DNA from: Deltaproteobacteria bacterium
Lineage (GTDB): Bacteria > Desulfobacterota > Desulfarculia > Adiutricales > Adiutricaceae
NCBI GenBank assembly: GCA_031264185.1
Contig: JAISEL010000026.1
Coordinates: 1 to 36,419 of the forward strand
DNA length: 36,419 nucleotides
Reading direction: 5' to 3'
In this document: positions 16,848 through 24,638 of the stretch, one piece after another
Layout: each line of letters starts with the position of its first letter
Position numbering within the stretch: position 1 is the stretch's first letter
The notes under the pieces: model-generated
The model's input: only the letters and a program-made list of their open reading frames with translations
Told to the model about the DNA's origin: nothing
The model's database searches: none
Position numbers and translations under genes: made by a program

Positions 16848-17461
16848 GTATTATCCTTATTACTCTAAGGCCTAACCGGCGGCCTTCAGTGTCTATTATA
16901 ACTGATTTCAAAGACAATAGGGACGGGAATCAGTGTTTTGTTCAAGGGCCGCGGCTTCAATTACGGGAGAAAAAGCTGTTCTGAATGGGGCAGTATGTCC
17001 GAAAACAGGCGGCTGATTTTGTCCGATGACAGACTGGAAGCTTGTCCGATTAGGCTTTACCTGTAAAATTAGACGGAAAATCTTGTCCAAAAGTCAGTCT
17101 TAACGGAAAAACAGAGGAAATTCCTAAAGAAATGTCTTTCCGGGGGAAAAAGTTTGAGGGTTCACTTCTGCTGGCTCAGGCCCCAGTAAACGCCCAAGCA
17201 AGTCATACTGGGCTCCAGTGCTGTTAAATAATTGGTTTCTTATGGTGGCGCCAATTAGTTTTTGAATTTCGAGCCTGACATTGACTTTGGCCGGTGAACC
17301 GGCTTTTGGCTGCTCAAAGTAAGTAGAAAGGAAGGAGTATTATACTAGCTATGTCAGGTGCTTTGCAGACATGGGCAAGTTTTCCGTCAATTCCCGGACA
17401 AAATCAACCGTCTGCTGCAGGCCAGTTTTGACCGTTCAAAACAATTATTTTAGAGGAATCT
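16848..17461. other. Non-coding region between selA and yedF
   Basis: No gene was seen on either strand, and no tRNA-Sec cloverleaf was found though selC often sits near selA. The stretch 17042-17098 is the second copy of the dispersed repeat also found at 841-897. The 5' end of the region (16848-16920) is AT-rich and would hold the selA promoter. Confidence 0.45.
17042..17098. repeat. Dispersed repeat, copy 2
   Basis: It shares TTGTCC.AT.AGGCTT, TAAAATTA.AC.GAAAA and CTTGTC with 841-897 in the same order and orientation. Origin unknown. Confidence 0.4.
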
Positions 17462-17513
17462 AAAAGGCCTCCAGACATAGCAGCCAATTAAGAAATTGGT
17501 AAAGAGGCCTTTT
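17462..17513 (-). terminator. Nested inverted repeats ending the selD-yedF unit
   Basis: AAAAGGCCTC (17462-17471) pairs perfectly with GAGGCCTTTT (17504-17513). Inside the loop CCAATT-AAGA-AATTGG (17484-17499) makes a second hairpin. The outer stem ends in T residues on both strands, so it could terminate transcription in both directions. It lies 11 bases after the yedF stop. Confidence 0.6.
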
Positions 17514-17524
17514 GGACAGGATTT

Positions 17525-18112
17525 TCAGATATTAATAAGTCGTCTGGCCTGACCCATGGTGCTGGCAATGGCGTACATGTTGGTGACCGCCCCAACTTTA
17601 AGCTTACTTTTCAGATTATAAAAATCAAGACAGGCTCCGCACGTGCCAATGACCACTCCCCGTTCGGCCAAAGCGGCCAGGTCTTTTAAACTGGCCGAAC
17701 CTTCCGTGGTCAGAAAGGCTCCTCCGTTAAAAAAGAGAAGATATTCCGGCAGCGGCTCAAGTTCGGTCAAAGAAAAAATAAAAGCCTTCATTAAGCTGAC
17801 GCCGAGAGTCTCATCGCCATGGCCCATGGATTTTTGACTGACAGCCACCACCAGACCGCCATGATCGGAATCCCTGACTGCGGCCGCCGGTTTTTCGCTG
17901 ACCGTAAATGTTACTTCCTGCCGGCCGTCTGAACTGGAATTGACTTTAACTGAATGGCCCAGGGCCCGGGCCATTTTAGTCAGGTTCTGAACGGCGATCT
18001 CGTTATCAACAATGACCGTCAGGGTATCACCGACCGAGGCTTCTTTTAACGCTTTTTTGGCCTCAATGACCGGCAAAGGGCAGGGCTGACCGGCCATATT
18101 CAATTTTTTCAT
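17525..18112 (-). CDS. yedF: Selenium metabolism protein YedF (TusA-like plus DsrE-like domains)
   Basis: The protein has 195 residues. Residues 1-70 are a TusA/SirA-like domain with the CPxP motif in MAGQPCPLPVIEAKKAL. Residues 85-195 are a DsrE/F-like domain with VAVSQKSMGHGDETLGVSLM and a Cys pair motif GTCGACLDFYNL. This fusion is the family annotated YedF, which nearly always accompanies selD and selA, and is thought to deliver or buffer selenium or sulfur. Its start is 32 bases after the selD stop, so the two form one operon. GGAG precedes the ATG. The role is inferred from the family and context. Confidence 0.93.
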   Translation of the reverse strand: MKKLNMAGQPCPLPVIEAKKALKEASVGDTLTVIVDNEIAVQNLTKMARALGHSVKVNSSSDGRQEVTFTVSEKPAAAVRDSDHGGLVVAVSQKSMGHGDETLGVSLMKAFIFSLTELEPLPEYLLFFNGGAFLTTEGSASLKDLAALAERGVVIGTCGACLDFYNLKSKLKVGAVTNMYAIASTMGQARRLINI

Positions 18113-18144
18113 AATGGCTCCAAATAATGATTAAATTCCGGGGG

Positions 18145-19176
18145 TTATAGGATCACAACCGACGGCCCTCCGGGTTCTTTTAAACAGACCTGGCCGATGA
18201 CAGCGGCCAGGGGTTCGGTTTTTTTCAGAATTCCGGCCAGTTCTTCGGCTTGACTGGCCGGCAGACTTATGATCAGCCCACCGGACGTCTGGGGATCGAA
18301 GACAATTTCTTCCTGGGCCGGCGAAAGATCCCTAAGTTCAACCCGGGGGCCGACATAGTTTCTGTTCCTCTGACCCAGGGCGGTGGAGAAAAATTCCTCG
18401 GCATAGTCTAAAGCGCCGGGCAGAAGCTGCAGAGAATCGAAGTTGACATACAAAGTATGTGCCTCGGCGGCCATTTCGTTCAAGTGCCCGGCTAAACCGA
18501 AGCCGGTTACATCAGTGGCCGCGCTGACCGCAAAATCGGCCATGGCTTCGGCGGCGTCTTTGTTTAAGCGGGTCATGGACCTGACGGCGGCTTCATAATC
18601 GGCCGGCCGGGCGGCCCTGGATCTGTGGGCGCTTAAAATAAGACCCACTCCCAAAGGTTTGGTTAAAATCAGGGCCTCGCCCGGACGGACCGTCCGGTTC
18701 TGGCGGATCCGATCAGGCCGGACTAAACCGGTCACGGCCAGACCGTATTTGGGAATGGGATCATAAATGGAGTGTCCGCCGACTAAAAAAGCCCCGGCTC
18801 TGTTGACTGTTTCCGCTCCGCCGGTCAGGATGGAGGATAAGACATCCCGGTCCATGGTCTGGGGAAAACAGACCATATTTAAAGCCATAATGGGCCGGCC
18901 GCCCATAGCGTAAATGTCGCTTAAAGCATTGGCTGCGGCAATCTGGCCGTAGGTATAGGCGTCGTCAACCATGGGCGGAAAGAAATCAACAGTGGAGATG
19001 ACGGCCTGATCTTCGGAAAGCTGCCAGACAGCGGCATCGTCGGAATTGTTATAGCCTACCAGCAGACGGTCACTTGTCTGGGGCGGCAATTGCCGGAGGA
19101 TTTCGGACAGCCAGGCCGGATCGATTTTAGCGCCGCAGCCGCCCGAGGGACAGTCGGCCAGCAAACTGTGGGACAC
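18145..19176 (-). CDS. selD: Selenide, water dikinase SelD (cysteine form)
   Basis: The protein has 343 residues. It starts with GTG (19176) with AGGAG at normal spacing. The glycine-rich catalytic segment CPSGGCGAKIDPAWL has Cys, not Sec, at the active position and the essential Lys three residues after it. ATP-grasp-like AIRS/PurM motifs follow: DDAAVW, TVDFFPPMVDD, AANALSDIYAMGG, and TDVTGFGLAGHLNEMA, FDPQTSGGL. It makes selenophosphate from selenide and ATP for SelA. It is the first gene of a selD-yedF pair. Confidence 0.97.
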   Translation of the reverse strand: MSHSLLADCPSGGCGAKIDPAWLSEILRQLPPQTSDRLLVGYNNSDDAAVWQLSEDQAVISTVDFFPPMVDDAYTYGQIAAANALSDIYAMGGRPIMALNMVCFPQTMDRDVLSSILTGGAETVNRAGAFLVGGHSIYDPIPKYGLAVTGLVRPDRIRQNRTVRPGEALILTKPLGVGLILSAHRSRAARPADYEAAVRSMTRLNKDAAEAMADFAVSAATDVTGFGLAGHLNEMAAEAHTLYVNFDSLQLLPGALDYAEEFFSTALGQRNRNYVGPRVELRDLSPAQEEIVFDPQTSGGLIISLPASQAEELAGILKKTEPLAAVIGQVCLKEPGGPSVVIL

Positions 19177-20080
19177 GGGGATTTTAACTCCTGAAAGAAG
19201 ATAATATCGAAAAGACTAATTTCTATTATAGACGTAACATATCAAAAAACAATACTGGGAAGAAGTAAGTAAGCCGGCAAAGCCGGACCAAAAAGGTCAA
19301 AAAATAAAGCCCACAGGACAGTAAAGGCTGACGGGAAAAAATTGAGGTAACGGCGGGATTAATTAAAGTCGGCTCAGGTAAGGCCATTGCCAGAAAAACA
19401 AAAGATTATTGAACGTCTTCGGCTGGGATCAACGGAGAGGGCAGGATATCTGGGCTGACCATCCGGTCGGCAGGCAGATGTCTCCAGTCCTCTGACCGAT
19501 TTTGAAAGTCACTGAATAATTATGACAGGGAAAAATCAGCTGATAGCAGAGTAAGGCGTTAAAATCATTATACATCTTCTGGCTTTGGAACCCAGTAACG
19601 TTTAATTATAAGGGCAAAAACGCCTACGTGTTTGATACGGGAATCTGAATTTGTAAACTGCCATTTATGGAATTCGATTGTTTCTGTCTTTCTGACAGGC
19701 ATTGTCTTCAATTCTCATGTAATTAAATCGGGAATCCGCCAGTTTAAGCCACGGCTGAACAGAAGACGGAACTCCGGTTCAGCCGGATTCAGCCAACTTC
19801 TATGCTCAGGGGGAGGCCAGACGTTAAAGTGAGCGGAACGCCTCTTCGGGCGGAAAAACATTGCTGTACCATATATCTTTTTAGTTTTCTGGAATTTTAA
19901 GTTGTCCGGGGTTAACTGAAGGCCGGAAGAAACAAGTCCGGAAAAAGGACAGAAAAAATTAAAGTCTTTATATTTGGATATAATAACCGCTCCAGAGCGC
20001 CGGAACCATTATCGCCAGCAGAACGCAGGCGATCTTCCCGAAATTCGCCGGAAGGTCAGTATCGCGTTTTCCCTATTGTT
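19177..20080. other. Long non-coding region upstream of selD, with a possible gene relic
   Basis: No intact gene was seen. The first 60 bases are AT-rich and should carry the selD promoter. Near 19274-19286 lies a small hairpin (CCGGC-AAA-GCCGG). On the minus strand 19968-20070 reads as a 34-codon open piece ending in LLAIMVPALWSGYYIQI and a stop, which looks like a C-terminal membrane helix. It has no start codon or ribosome site and may be the remains of a membrane protein gene. The rest shows no structure I can name. Confidence 0.4.
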
Positions 20081-20380
20081 TCAATATTTTTTCTGAATTG
20101 CTCCATCCAAATTTTTGGCAGAATCAGGGCTGTCAGTAAATGCCCTAATGCTCTCAGTCACAGCGTTAAAAGCATCTTCATTTCTGGCCCGGGCTGCGGC
20201 CAGGCTCTCAGCCCATTCAGCTTTAAGTTTATCTTCATCCTCAGCCTTAAGTTTAGCCTTAAACATAGCCCAAACCTCAGGTTTAGAGAGTTGTTCAGCA
20301 ATGTAGCCGCCGAGAGTACTGTCCAGATCTACTAGGGTGAGAAGATTTTTTTCAAGATATTCTGGATTTTGTTGATCCAT
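20081..20380 (-). CDS. Small acidic helical hypothetical protein
   Basis: The protein has 99 residues from ATG 20380 (MDQQNPEYLEKNLLTLVDLD). A longer frame reaching 20440 lacks a ribosome site. It is charged and rich in Ala, Glu, Lys and Asp, with a strongly helical middle part (KAKLKAEDEDKLKAEWAESL) that could form a coiled coil. It has no signal peptide, membrane helix or Cys motif. I do not recognise a family. AAGG stands about 11 bases before the ATG. It is isolated between two long non-coding stretches, in AT-rich DNA unlike the sel genes, so it may be a later arrival. Confidence 0.6.
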   Translation of the reverse strand: MDQQNPEYLEKNLLTLVDLDSTLGGYIAEQLSKPEVWAMFKAKLKAEDEDKLKAEWAESLAAARARNEDAFNAVTESIRAFTDSPDSAKNLDGAIQKKY

Positions 20381-20886
20381 TTCTGCTAACCTTAGAGGGT
20401 AATTGCTTAAGCAGCATCTTTCCCGCCAAATACAGGGCAAACAGCAACGGATGTCAAGGGAAAAATTGTATTTAATAATATTTATTAAATAAGCAAATTT
20501 AAATTATAAATCAATATTATATTCGTTTTAAGCCGCAAAAAAAGACAAACTGACTTTATCATGATGCATAATATAAATTTTTACTGGCAGAAATTTAACA
20601 CTATTATCATGATGCTTTTCAGCCAATGGTCCGGAATAAAGTAAGTAATTAGGCCGCATTTTTCAAATCCCTTGAATAGTTAAAATTCCAAGCCCAGAAG
20701 GCATTTTCCGGTATTACAGGCCTCTAGTCAGACAACCTTCGGAATGTTCAGCAACGGCAACTTCAAAAGGTATAAGCTTGAGCGTTTTGATACGGTAAAA
20801 CCTCATGAACATCTACGGCTCCACCGTTGAGGCATGAAAAATATCATGGTGCGTTTGTTGCACGGTAAGTTAGAGGATTCTGGGTG
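20381..20886. repeat. AT-rich spacer with a duplicated palindromic motif
   Basis: TTATCATGATGC occurs at 20556-20567 and again at 20604-20615 in the same orientation, 48 bases apart. Each contains the palindrome ATCATGAT. This could be a pair of operator sites for the small gene at 20081-20380, whose promoter must lie here. From about 20755 a short plus-strand frame broken by a stop looks faintly protein-like, but I cannot name it. Confidence 0.4.
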
Positions 20887-22797
20887 CTAGGCTTTGGGCA
20901 GACGGCCGGTTCCGGATTTTACGGTCCAGGCTCTTTTTTCAAAATTCTCCAATAAAGCCACGGCCACTTTTCGGGAAGTCTTTAAAGCGTCCCGAAAAGG
21001 TCCCGGTTCCACCGGACCTTTCAGAGCAAGGCCTTTAAAGATATTAAATGCTTCGGCAAAGTGCTGTTTGTGGATATGGTAGAGATCGTCTAAGTAAACT
21101 AATATGTCCTGTCTGACTAAAGAAGAAAAAGCGGCTTGGCGGCTTCGGGCCTCCTGGGGAGTATGGGGTGTCAAGACCGTACTTGTGGCTTGGGGAACAA
21201 ATCCGAAATCCAGGTAAGTTTTGGCCAGAAGATTTAAATACTGATTTTTTTCCTCATCCACTCGGGGCAGAAAGGCCCAAAGGCGCATGAGGCCCTCTTC
21301 CCTGGCTATGAGCTTTTCTTTTTCCCAGTGTAAAAATAAGCCTTCCCAAGCCCCCTGTGGAGCCTGGGGAGCCAGCTTACGGCGGATTTCTTCCTGGGAC
21401 GGGCCGTGAGAGTGGGGGTTATTCTGGTGATATAAATTCAGAAGGTTTTTCACTTTTCTGGTTAAGGAAATAATTTCCGTCTGGTGAATAAAGATCTCCG
21501 GGCTTAAGGCAATGACTGCTCCTTTTTGGGCCAGAATATTGGCCTCTTCTTTGGCTTTTGGGCCTAAATCCGAACGGAGCGCCAGTTCGGAGATCGAAGA
21601 AAAGGTGCCCGGTCTTTCCCGGATGGCTAGTTCTACTCTTTGTCTGAGGCTGCCGGAGTCTTTGGTTTTGAACTGGTTCAAGACTTCCGGTTTGCGGCGC
21701 CGGTGTTTCTGGGGACAGGGATCTAAGATTTCCCCGCCGCCTAAGGTCACGGCCGGAGAAGGCAGGCGGATAACCAGACGGTCCCCCCGTCTGGCTACGA
21801 CAGGCACGGTCAGCCGGAACTGGACATAATCGCTGTCCCCGGCTGTCAGTTCGTCAGAATTCATTAAAACGACTTTGGCTTTTATTTCCCGCGCAAAAAG
21901 GTGGAGGGATACTATTCGGTTGTTTTTTAAAGTAAAAGGGGAATCGGGCAGCAGGGTTAAATAGGCGTCCAGCATAAAAGTAGGTTTCAAACTGCCAGGG
22001 GAGGCTAAGATATCGCCCCGAAAGAGTTCTTCTTTTTTAAGGCCGGCCAGGTTTAAAGCCACTCTCTGACCGGGCCAGGCGGTCTCCACTTCCCTGGAAT
22101 GAACCTGGACCTGACGTAGGCGGGTTTCCTGTTCCCTGGGGTAGACCATCGCCGTGTCGCCTAAGTTTATCCGGCCGCCCAGCAAGGTCCCGGCGACCAC
22201 TGTGCCAAAGCCCGGCAGGGTAAATATCCGGTCCAAAGGCAGACGGAATGAGGGACCGATTTTTCTTTCCGGGGACAGAAGAACCGCTCTGTAAAGAGCC
22301 TCCCGAAGCTCTTCCAGTCCCTGCCCGGTCTGAACGGAAACCGGCACAATCTCCGGGTCCCTGTCAAACGCACCCTGAGTCAGGTTTAAAATGTCCTGAC
22401 GGACTAGATCCAGCCAATCTGCGTCGGGGGCCAGATCTGCTTTGGTCAGAGCCACCACAGCCGATTTAATGTTCAACATTTTTAGGATGGCCAGATGTTC
22501 CCTGGTCTGGGGCATGACGCCGTCGTCGGCTGCTACTGCCAAAAGGGCCAGATCTATACCGCCGGCCCCGGCCAGCATATGCTTAACAAACCGTTCGTGG
22601 CCGGGAACATCAATGACTCCGGCTACAAGGCCGTCAGGAAAAGTTAAATGGGCAAAACCGTTTTCAATGGTAATGCCCCTTCTTTTTTCCTCAGCTAAAC
22701 GATCGGTGTCTATGCCGGTCAGAGCCAGAACCAGAGCGGTTTTGCCGTGATCCACATGGCCGGCTGTGCAGATAACCGCATGGCGGGGATTGGACAT
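20887..22797 (-). CDS. selB: Selenocysteine-specific elongation factor SelB
   Basis: The protein has 636 residues, normal length. GTPase motifs are G1 GHVDHGKT (residues 13-20), G2 RGITI, G3 DVPGH and G4 TKAD. The start is MSNPRHAVICTAGHVDHG. EF-Tu-like domains 2-3 follow (RIFTLPGFGTVVAGTLLGG), then domain 4, a string of winged helices that binds the SECIS hairpin, in the last 250 residues. SelB carries Sec-tRNA to the fdhF UGA. Its start codon overlaps the stop of the small gene before it (TAATG), so it is translated together with that gene. Confidence 0.97.
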   Translation of the reverse strand: MSNPRHAVICTAGHVDHGKTALVLALTGIDTDRLAEEKRRGITIENGFAHLTFPDGLVAGVIDVPGHERFVKHMLAGAGGIDLALLAVAADDGVMPQTREHLAILKMLNIKSAVVALTKADLAPDADWLDLVRQDILNLTQGAFDRDPEIVPVSVQTGQGLEELREALYRAVLLSPERKIGPSFRLPLDRIFTLPGFGTVVAGTLLGGRINLGDTAMVYPREQETRLRQVQVHSREVETAWPGQRVALNLAGLKKEELFRGDILASPGSLKPTFMLDAYLTLLPDSPFTLKNNRIVSLHLFAREIKAKVVLMNSDELTAGDSDYVQFRLTVPVVARRGDRLVIRLPSPAVTLGGGEILDPCPQKHRRRKPEVLNQFKTKDSGSLRQRVELAIRERPGTFSSISELALRSDLGPKAKEEANILAQKGAVIALSPEIFIHQTEIISLTRKVKNLLNLYHQNNPHSHGPSQEEIRRKLAPQAPQGAWEGLFLHWEKEKLIAREEGLMRLWAFLPRVDEEKNQYLNLLAKTYLDFGFVPQATSTVLTPHTPQEARSRQAAFSSLVRQDILVYLDDLYHIHKQHFAEAFNIFKGLALKGPVEPGPFRDALKTSRKVAVALLENFEKRAWTVKSGTGRLPKA

Positions 22798-23012
22798 TAA
22801 CGGGCCAGAGCCACAAACAGCCTTTTCTGCCGGGCTTGGTCATTGGCCTGTTCAATTTCCGGCTGGGACAGATCATTATGCTCGGCTGTCAGGCCGGGTT
22901 TAGTCCCTTTGCCAGTTTTGGCCGACAGGACCGGTTTGGCCCGCAGTGCGGGCGGAGGAGATTTTACGGAGACCTTCTGGTAAGGTCTGGCTTTCAGTTT
23001 TGGAGTGGTCAT
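22797..23012 (-). CDS. Small basic hypothetical protein coupled to selB
   Basis: The protein has 71 residues, MTTPKLKARPYQKVSVKSPP at the start and QANDQARQKRLFVALAR at the end. It is strongly basic in the N-terminal half (Lys, Pro, Ser) with a helical C-terminus. It has no membrane segment or Cys. It matches no family I know. The case for a real gene is position: it starts 15 bases after crcB ends, and its stop overlaps the selB start. It might simply be a translated linker that feeds ribosomes onto selB. Confidence 0.5.
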   Translation of the reverse strand: MTTPKLKARPYQKVSVKSPPPALRAKPVLSAKTGKGTKPGLTAEHNDLSQPEIEQANDQARQKRLFVALAR

Positions 23013-23027
23013 ATAACCGCCGTTTGG

Positions 23028-23408
23028 TTAAAAAGTCCGGATAGCCTGGCCTATGGACTGACCTATTAAAACGCCGACGAGACTTAAGAGCAGGTTCAGG
23101 GCTGTATTGGCTATGGCCCAGCCGTAGGCGCCTTGTTGAGCGTAACGGACTGTTTCCAGGCTGAAAGCGGAAAAAGTGCTCAGCCCGCCTAAAAAACCTG
23201 TTCGAAGAAGTAAGACTGTGCGGGGGGAAAAATTTAAATCTTTTTCCACCGTAAAAATAAGGCCCACTAAAATGCCGGCTATGGTGTTGGATAATAATGT
23301 GCCCCAGGGAAAGACGGCCCCAAAGTGGACAGCCGTCAGGTTTAAGGCATAACGGCTCATGGAACCGAAACAACCGCCCAGACCTACGGAAAGAAATTCT
23401 AATATCAA
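23028..23408 (-). CDS. crcB: Fluoride ion channel CrcB/Fluc
   Basis: The protein has 126 residues, four transmembrane helices, family length. Signatures are GGCFGSMSRYALN near the N-terminus, WGTLLSNTIAGILVG, and the GFLGGLSTFSAFSLE motif that lines the fluoride path and the central sodium site. It exports fluoride as a dual-topology dimer in the inner membrane. It begins with TTG, with AGAGG at good spacing. I saw no fluoride riboswitch (crcB motif) upstream. It heads the crcB-small gene-selB run. Confidence 0.93.
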   Translation of the reverse strand: MILEFLSVGLGGCFGSMSRYALNLTAVHFGAVFPWGTLLSNTIAGILVGLIFTVEKDLNFSPRTVLLLRTGFLGGLSTFSAFSLETVRYAQQGAYGWAIANTALNLLLSLVGVLIGQSIGQAIRTF

Positions 23409-23465
23409 TGGCTGCCTCTTTCAAGATCGGCTGCTTTGGGCTGATGGAGGCCCAGGATCAAAAAA

Positions 23466-24242
23466 CTAAAAACAGAACCCGGGTTCTAAATTGACCCGGA
23501 ATCCGCCGTACTTAAACAGAGAAGTCGTCCTCCCTTCCAAAACAGCCCTGGCAATTTTAGGGTAGTCGTTAAAAACCGTCCCCGAAAGACAGTTGACCGA
23601 GTAGTCGAACAGAGACGGGCAGAGAGGCACGCTGGGGCCGACGAGACCGATAAAGGCGGGCCCGGCCAGCTCCAAAAGACGGGGCAGCGATTTATTGACC
23701 AGAGCCGAGCCTGTAATGAAGACGACTTCCATATCCGGCAGCAGATATTCGGCCGCCGTATCGGGCAGATCACCGGCCTGGGGCTGACGTTCTAAGATAA
23801 AAAATTCCCTGGCGACCTTTTCAACAGGCTCTAAATTGGGAAAATGACCTACTACGGCCACTTTTTTGTCCCGGGCCAGTTCCAGAAATTTATCAAAAGC
23901 CGCCTGACCCGATTGGGGCGAATCAGCCGTAAGTCCGGCGGCCAGTAAAGCCGAATTGGCCGAGGCCGTAATTGCGGCCAGGCCGGTTGCCGTTTCAGTT
24001 TCGTCCCAGGATTTAACGGTCCGAGCTACGTCCTTAAGGGACCGGCCTATTAAAGAGCTGGGATCAGGCAGAGGTGTCTGGTCCGGGTGGGGCAGGATAT
24101 GGGCCACCCCCGTCCCGCCCAGGCTGGATTTAACGGCCACCCAGTATTGAGCCGAAACGACCTCGGCCACCGTGGCCGCAGCCGGGACGGAATCAATTAA
24201 GCTGTCATAGATTTCCCACATGGGAGATAGCTCAAACCCCAT
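23466..24242 (-). CDS. DUF364-domain protein (putative heavy-metal chelation family)
   Basis: The protein has 258 residues. The N-terminal part (DUF4213-like) has VVSAQYWVAVKSSLGGTGVA followed by LIGRSLKDVARTVKSW. The C-terminal DUF364 Rossmann-like domain has VAVVGHFPNLEPV, then VFITGSALVNKSLPRLLELA, and the signature LVGPSVPLCPSLFDYSVNCL followed by LSG and DYP. Such proteins are annotated as putative metal chelators because of distant likeness to corrinoid or metal-centre proteins, and no activity is proven. They are frequent near Mo, W or Fe-S enzyme genes in anaerobes. GAGG precedes the ATG, and a perfect 8+8 dyad lies just upstream. Confidence 0.85.
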   Translation of the reverse strand: MGFELSPMWEIYDSLIDSVPAAATVAEVVSAQYWVAVKSSLGGTGVAHILPHPDQTPLPDPSSLIGRSLKDVARTVKSWDETETATGLAAITASANSALLAAGLTADSPQSGQAAFDKFLELARDKKVAVVGHFPNLEPVEKVAREFFILERQPQAGDLPDTAAEYLLPDMEVVFITGSALVNKSLPRLLELAGPAFIGLVGPSVPLCPSLFDYSVNCLSGTVFNDYPKIARAVLEGRTTSLFKYGGFRVNLEPGFCF

Positions 24243-24265
24243 AAAGGCCGCCTCTTTAAGTAAAT

Positions 24266-24289
24266 TTGGTCATATAATCGGATGACCAA
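24266..24289 (-). promoter_or_regulatory. Operator-like dyad before the DUF364 gene
   Basis: TTGGTCAT (24266-24273), 8 bases, ATGACCAA (24282-24289) is a perfect inverted repeat, 24 to 47 bases before the start codon. Size and spacing fit a dimeric repressor or activator site. The regulator is unknown. Confidence 0.55.
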
Positions 24290-24638
24290 TAATATCATTT
24301 TTGGGCTGAACAACAAAGAGAGGGTTTTTTGGCCGGTTTTCTGCGGGTCGGTGACTGATTTATTGTTTTTTTGGGGCCGATGGGAATTATCTTTTTTGCT
24401 GCATTTAATGTTAATTAAAGTTATATATTTTAATGTTTGCTGATTTTTAAGATTAGTAACGCTGTTTTAGTGTGTTATATCAATCAAAAAGTGGTAAGTA
24501 TTCACGGTGCAGATCCAGCTAAAGGAGATCAAATTGGCAAAGCCTGATTACTTATTCCGAAACCGATTTGCCCGGTTTGGGTTTACCATTTTCAAATCCT
24601 CCGCTATATCCCAGTACGCACGGTCCTGCTGACTGTTT
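24290..24638. other. AT-rich spacer with no gene seen
   Basis: No coding frame, tRNA or strong hairpin was found. The 24400-24480 part is very AT-rich. It separates the selenium/formate island from the nuclease graveyard. Confidence 0.4.

Noticed and set aside
16848-17524. Possible selC (tRNA-Sec) next to selA
   Set aside because: I looked on both strands for a long acceptor stem, a TTCAA anticodon-loop context and a GGTTC-type T loop and found no consistent cloverleaf here or in the other spacers of the island.
23409-23465. Fluoride riboswitch before crcB
   Set aside because: A CTGATGGAGG word occurs, but on the plus strand, opposite to crcB, and the remaining conserved parts of the crcB motif are missing.
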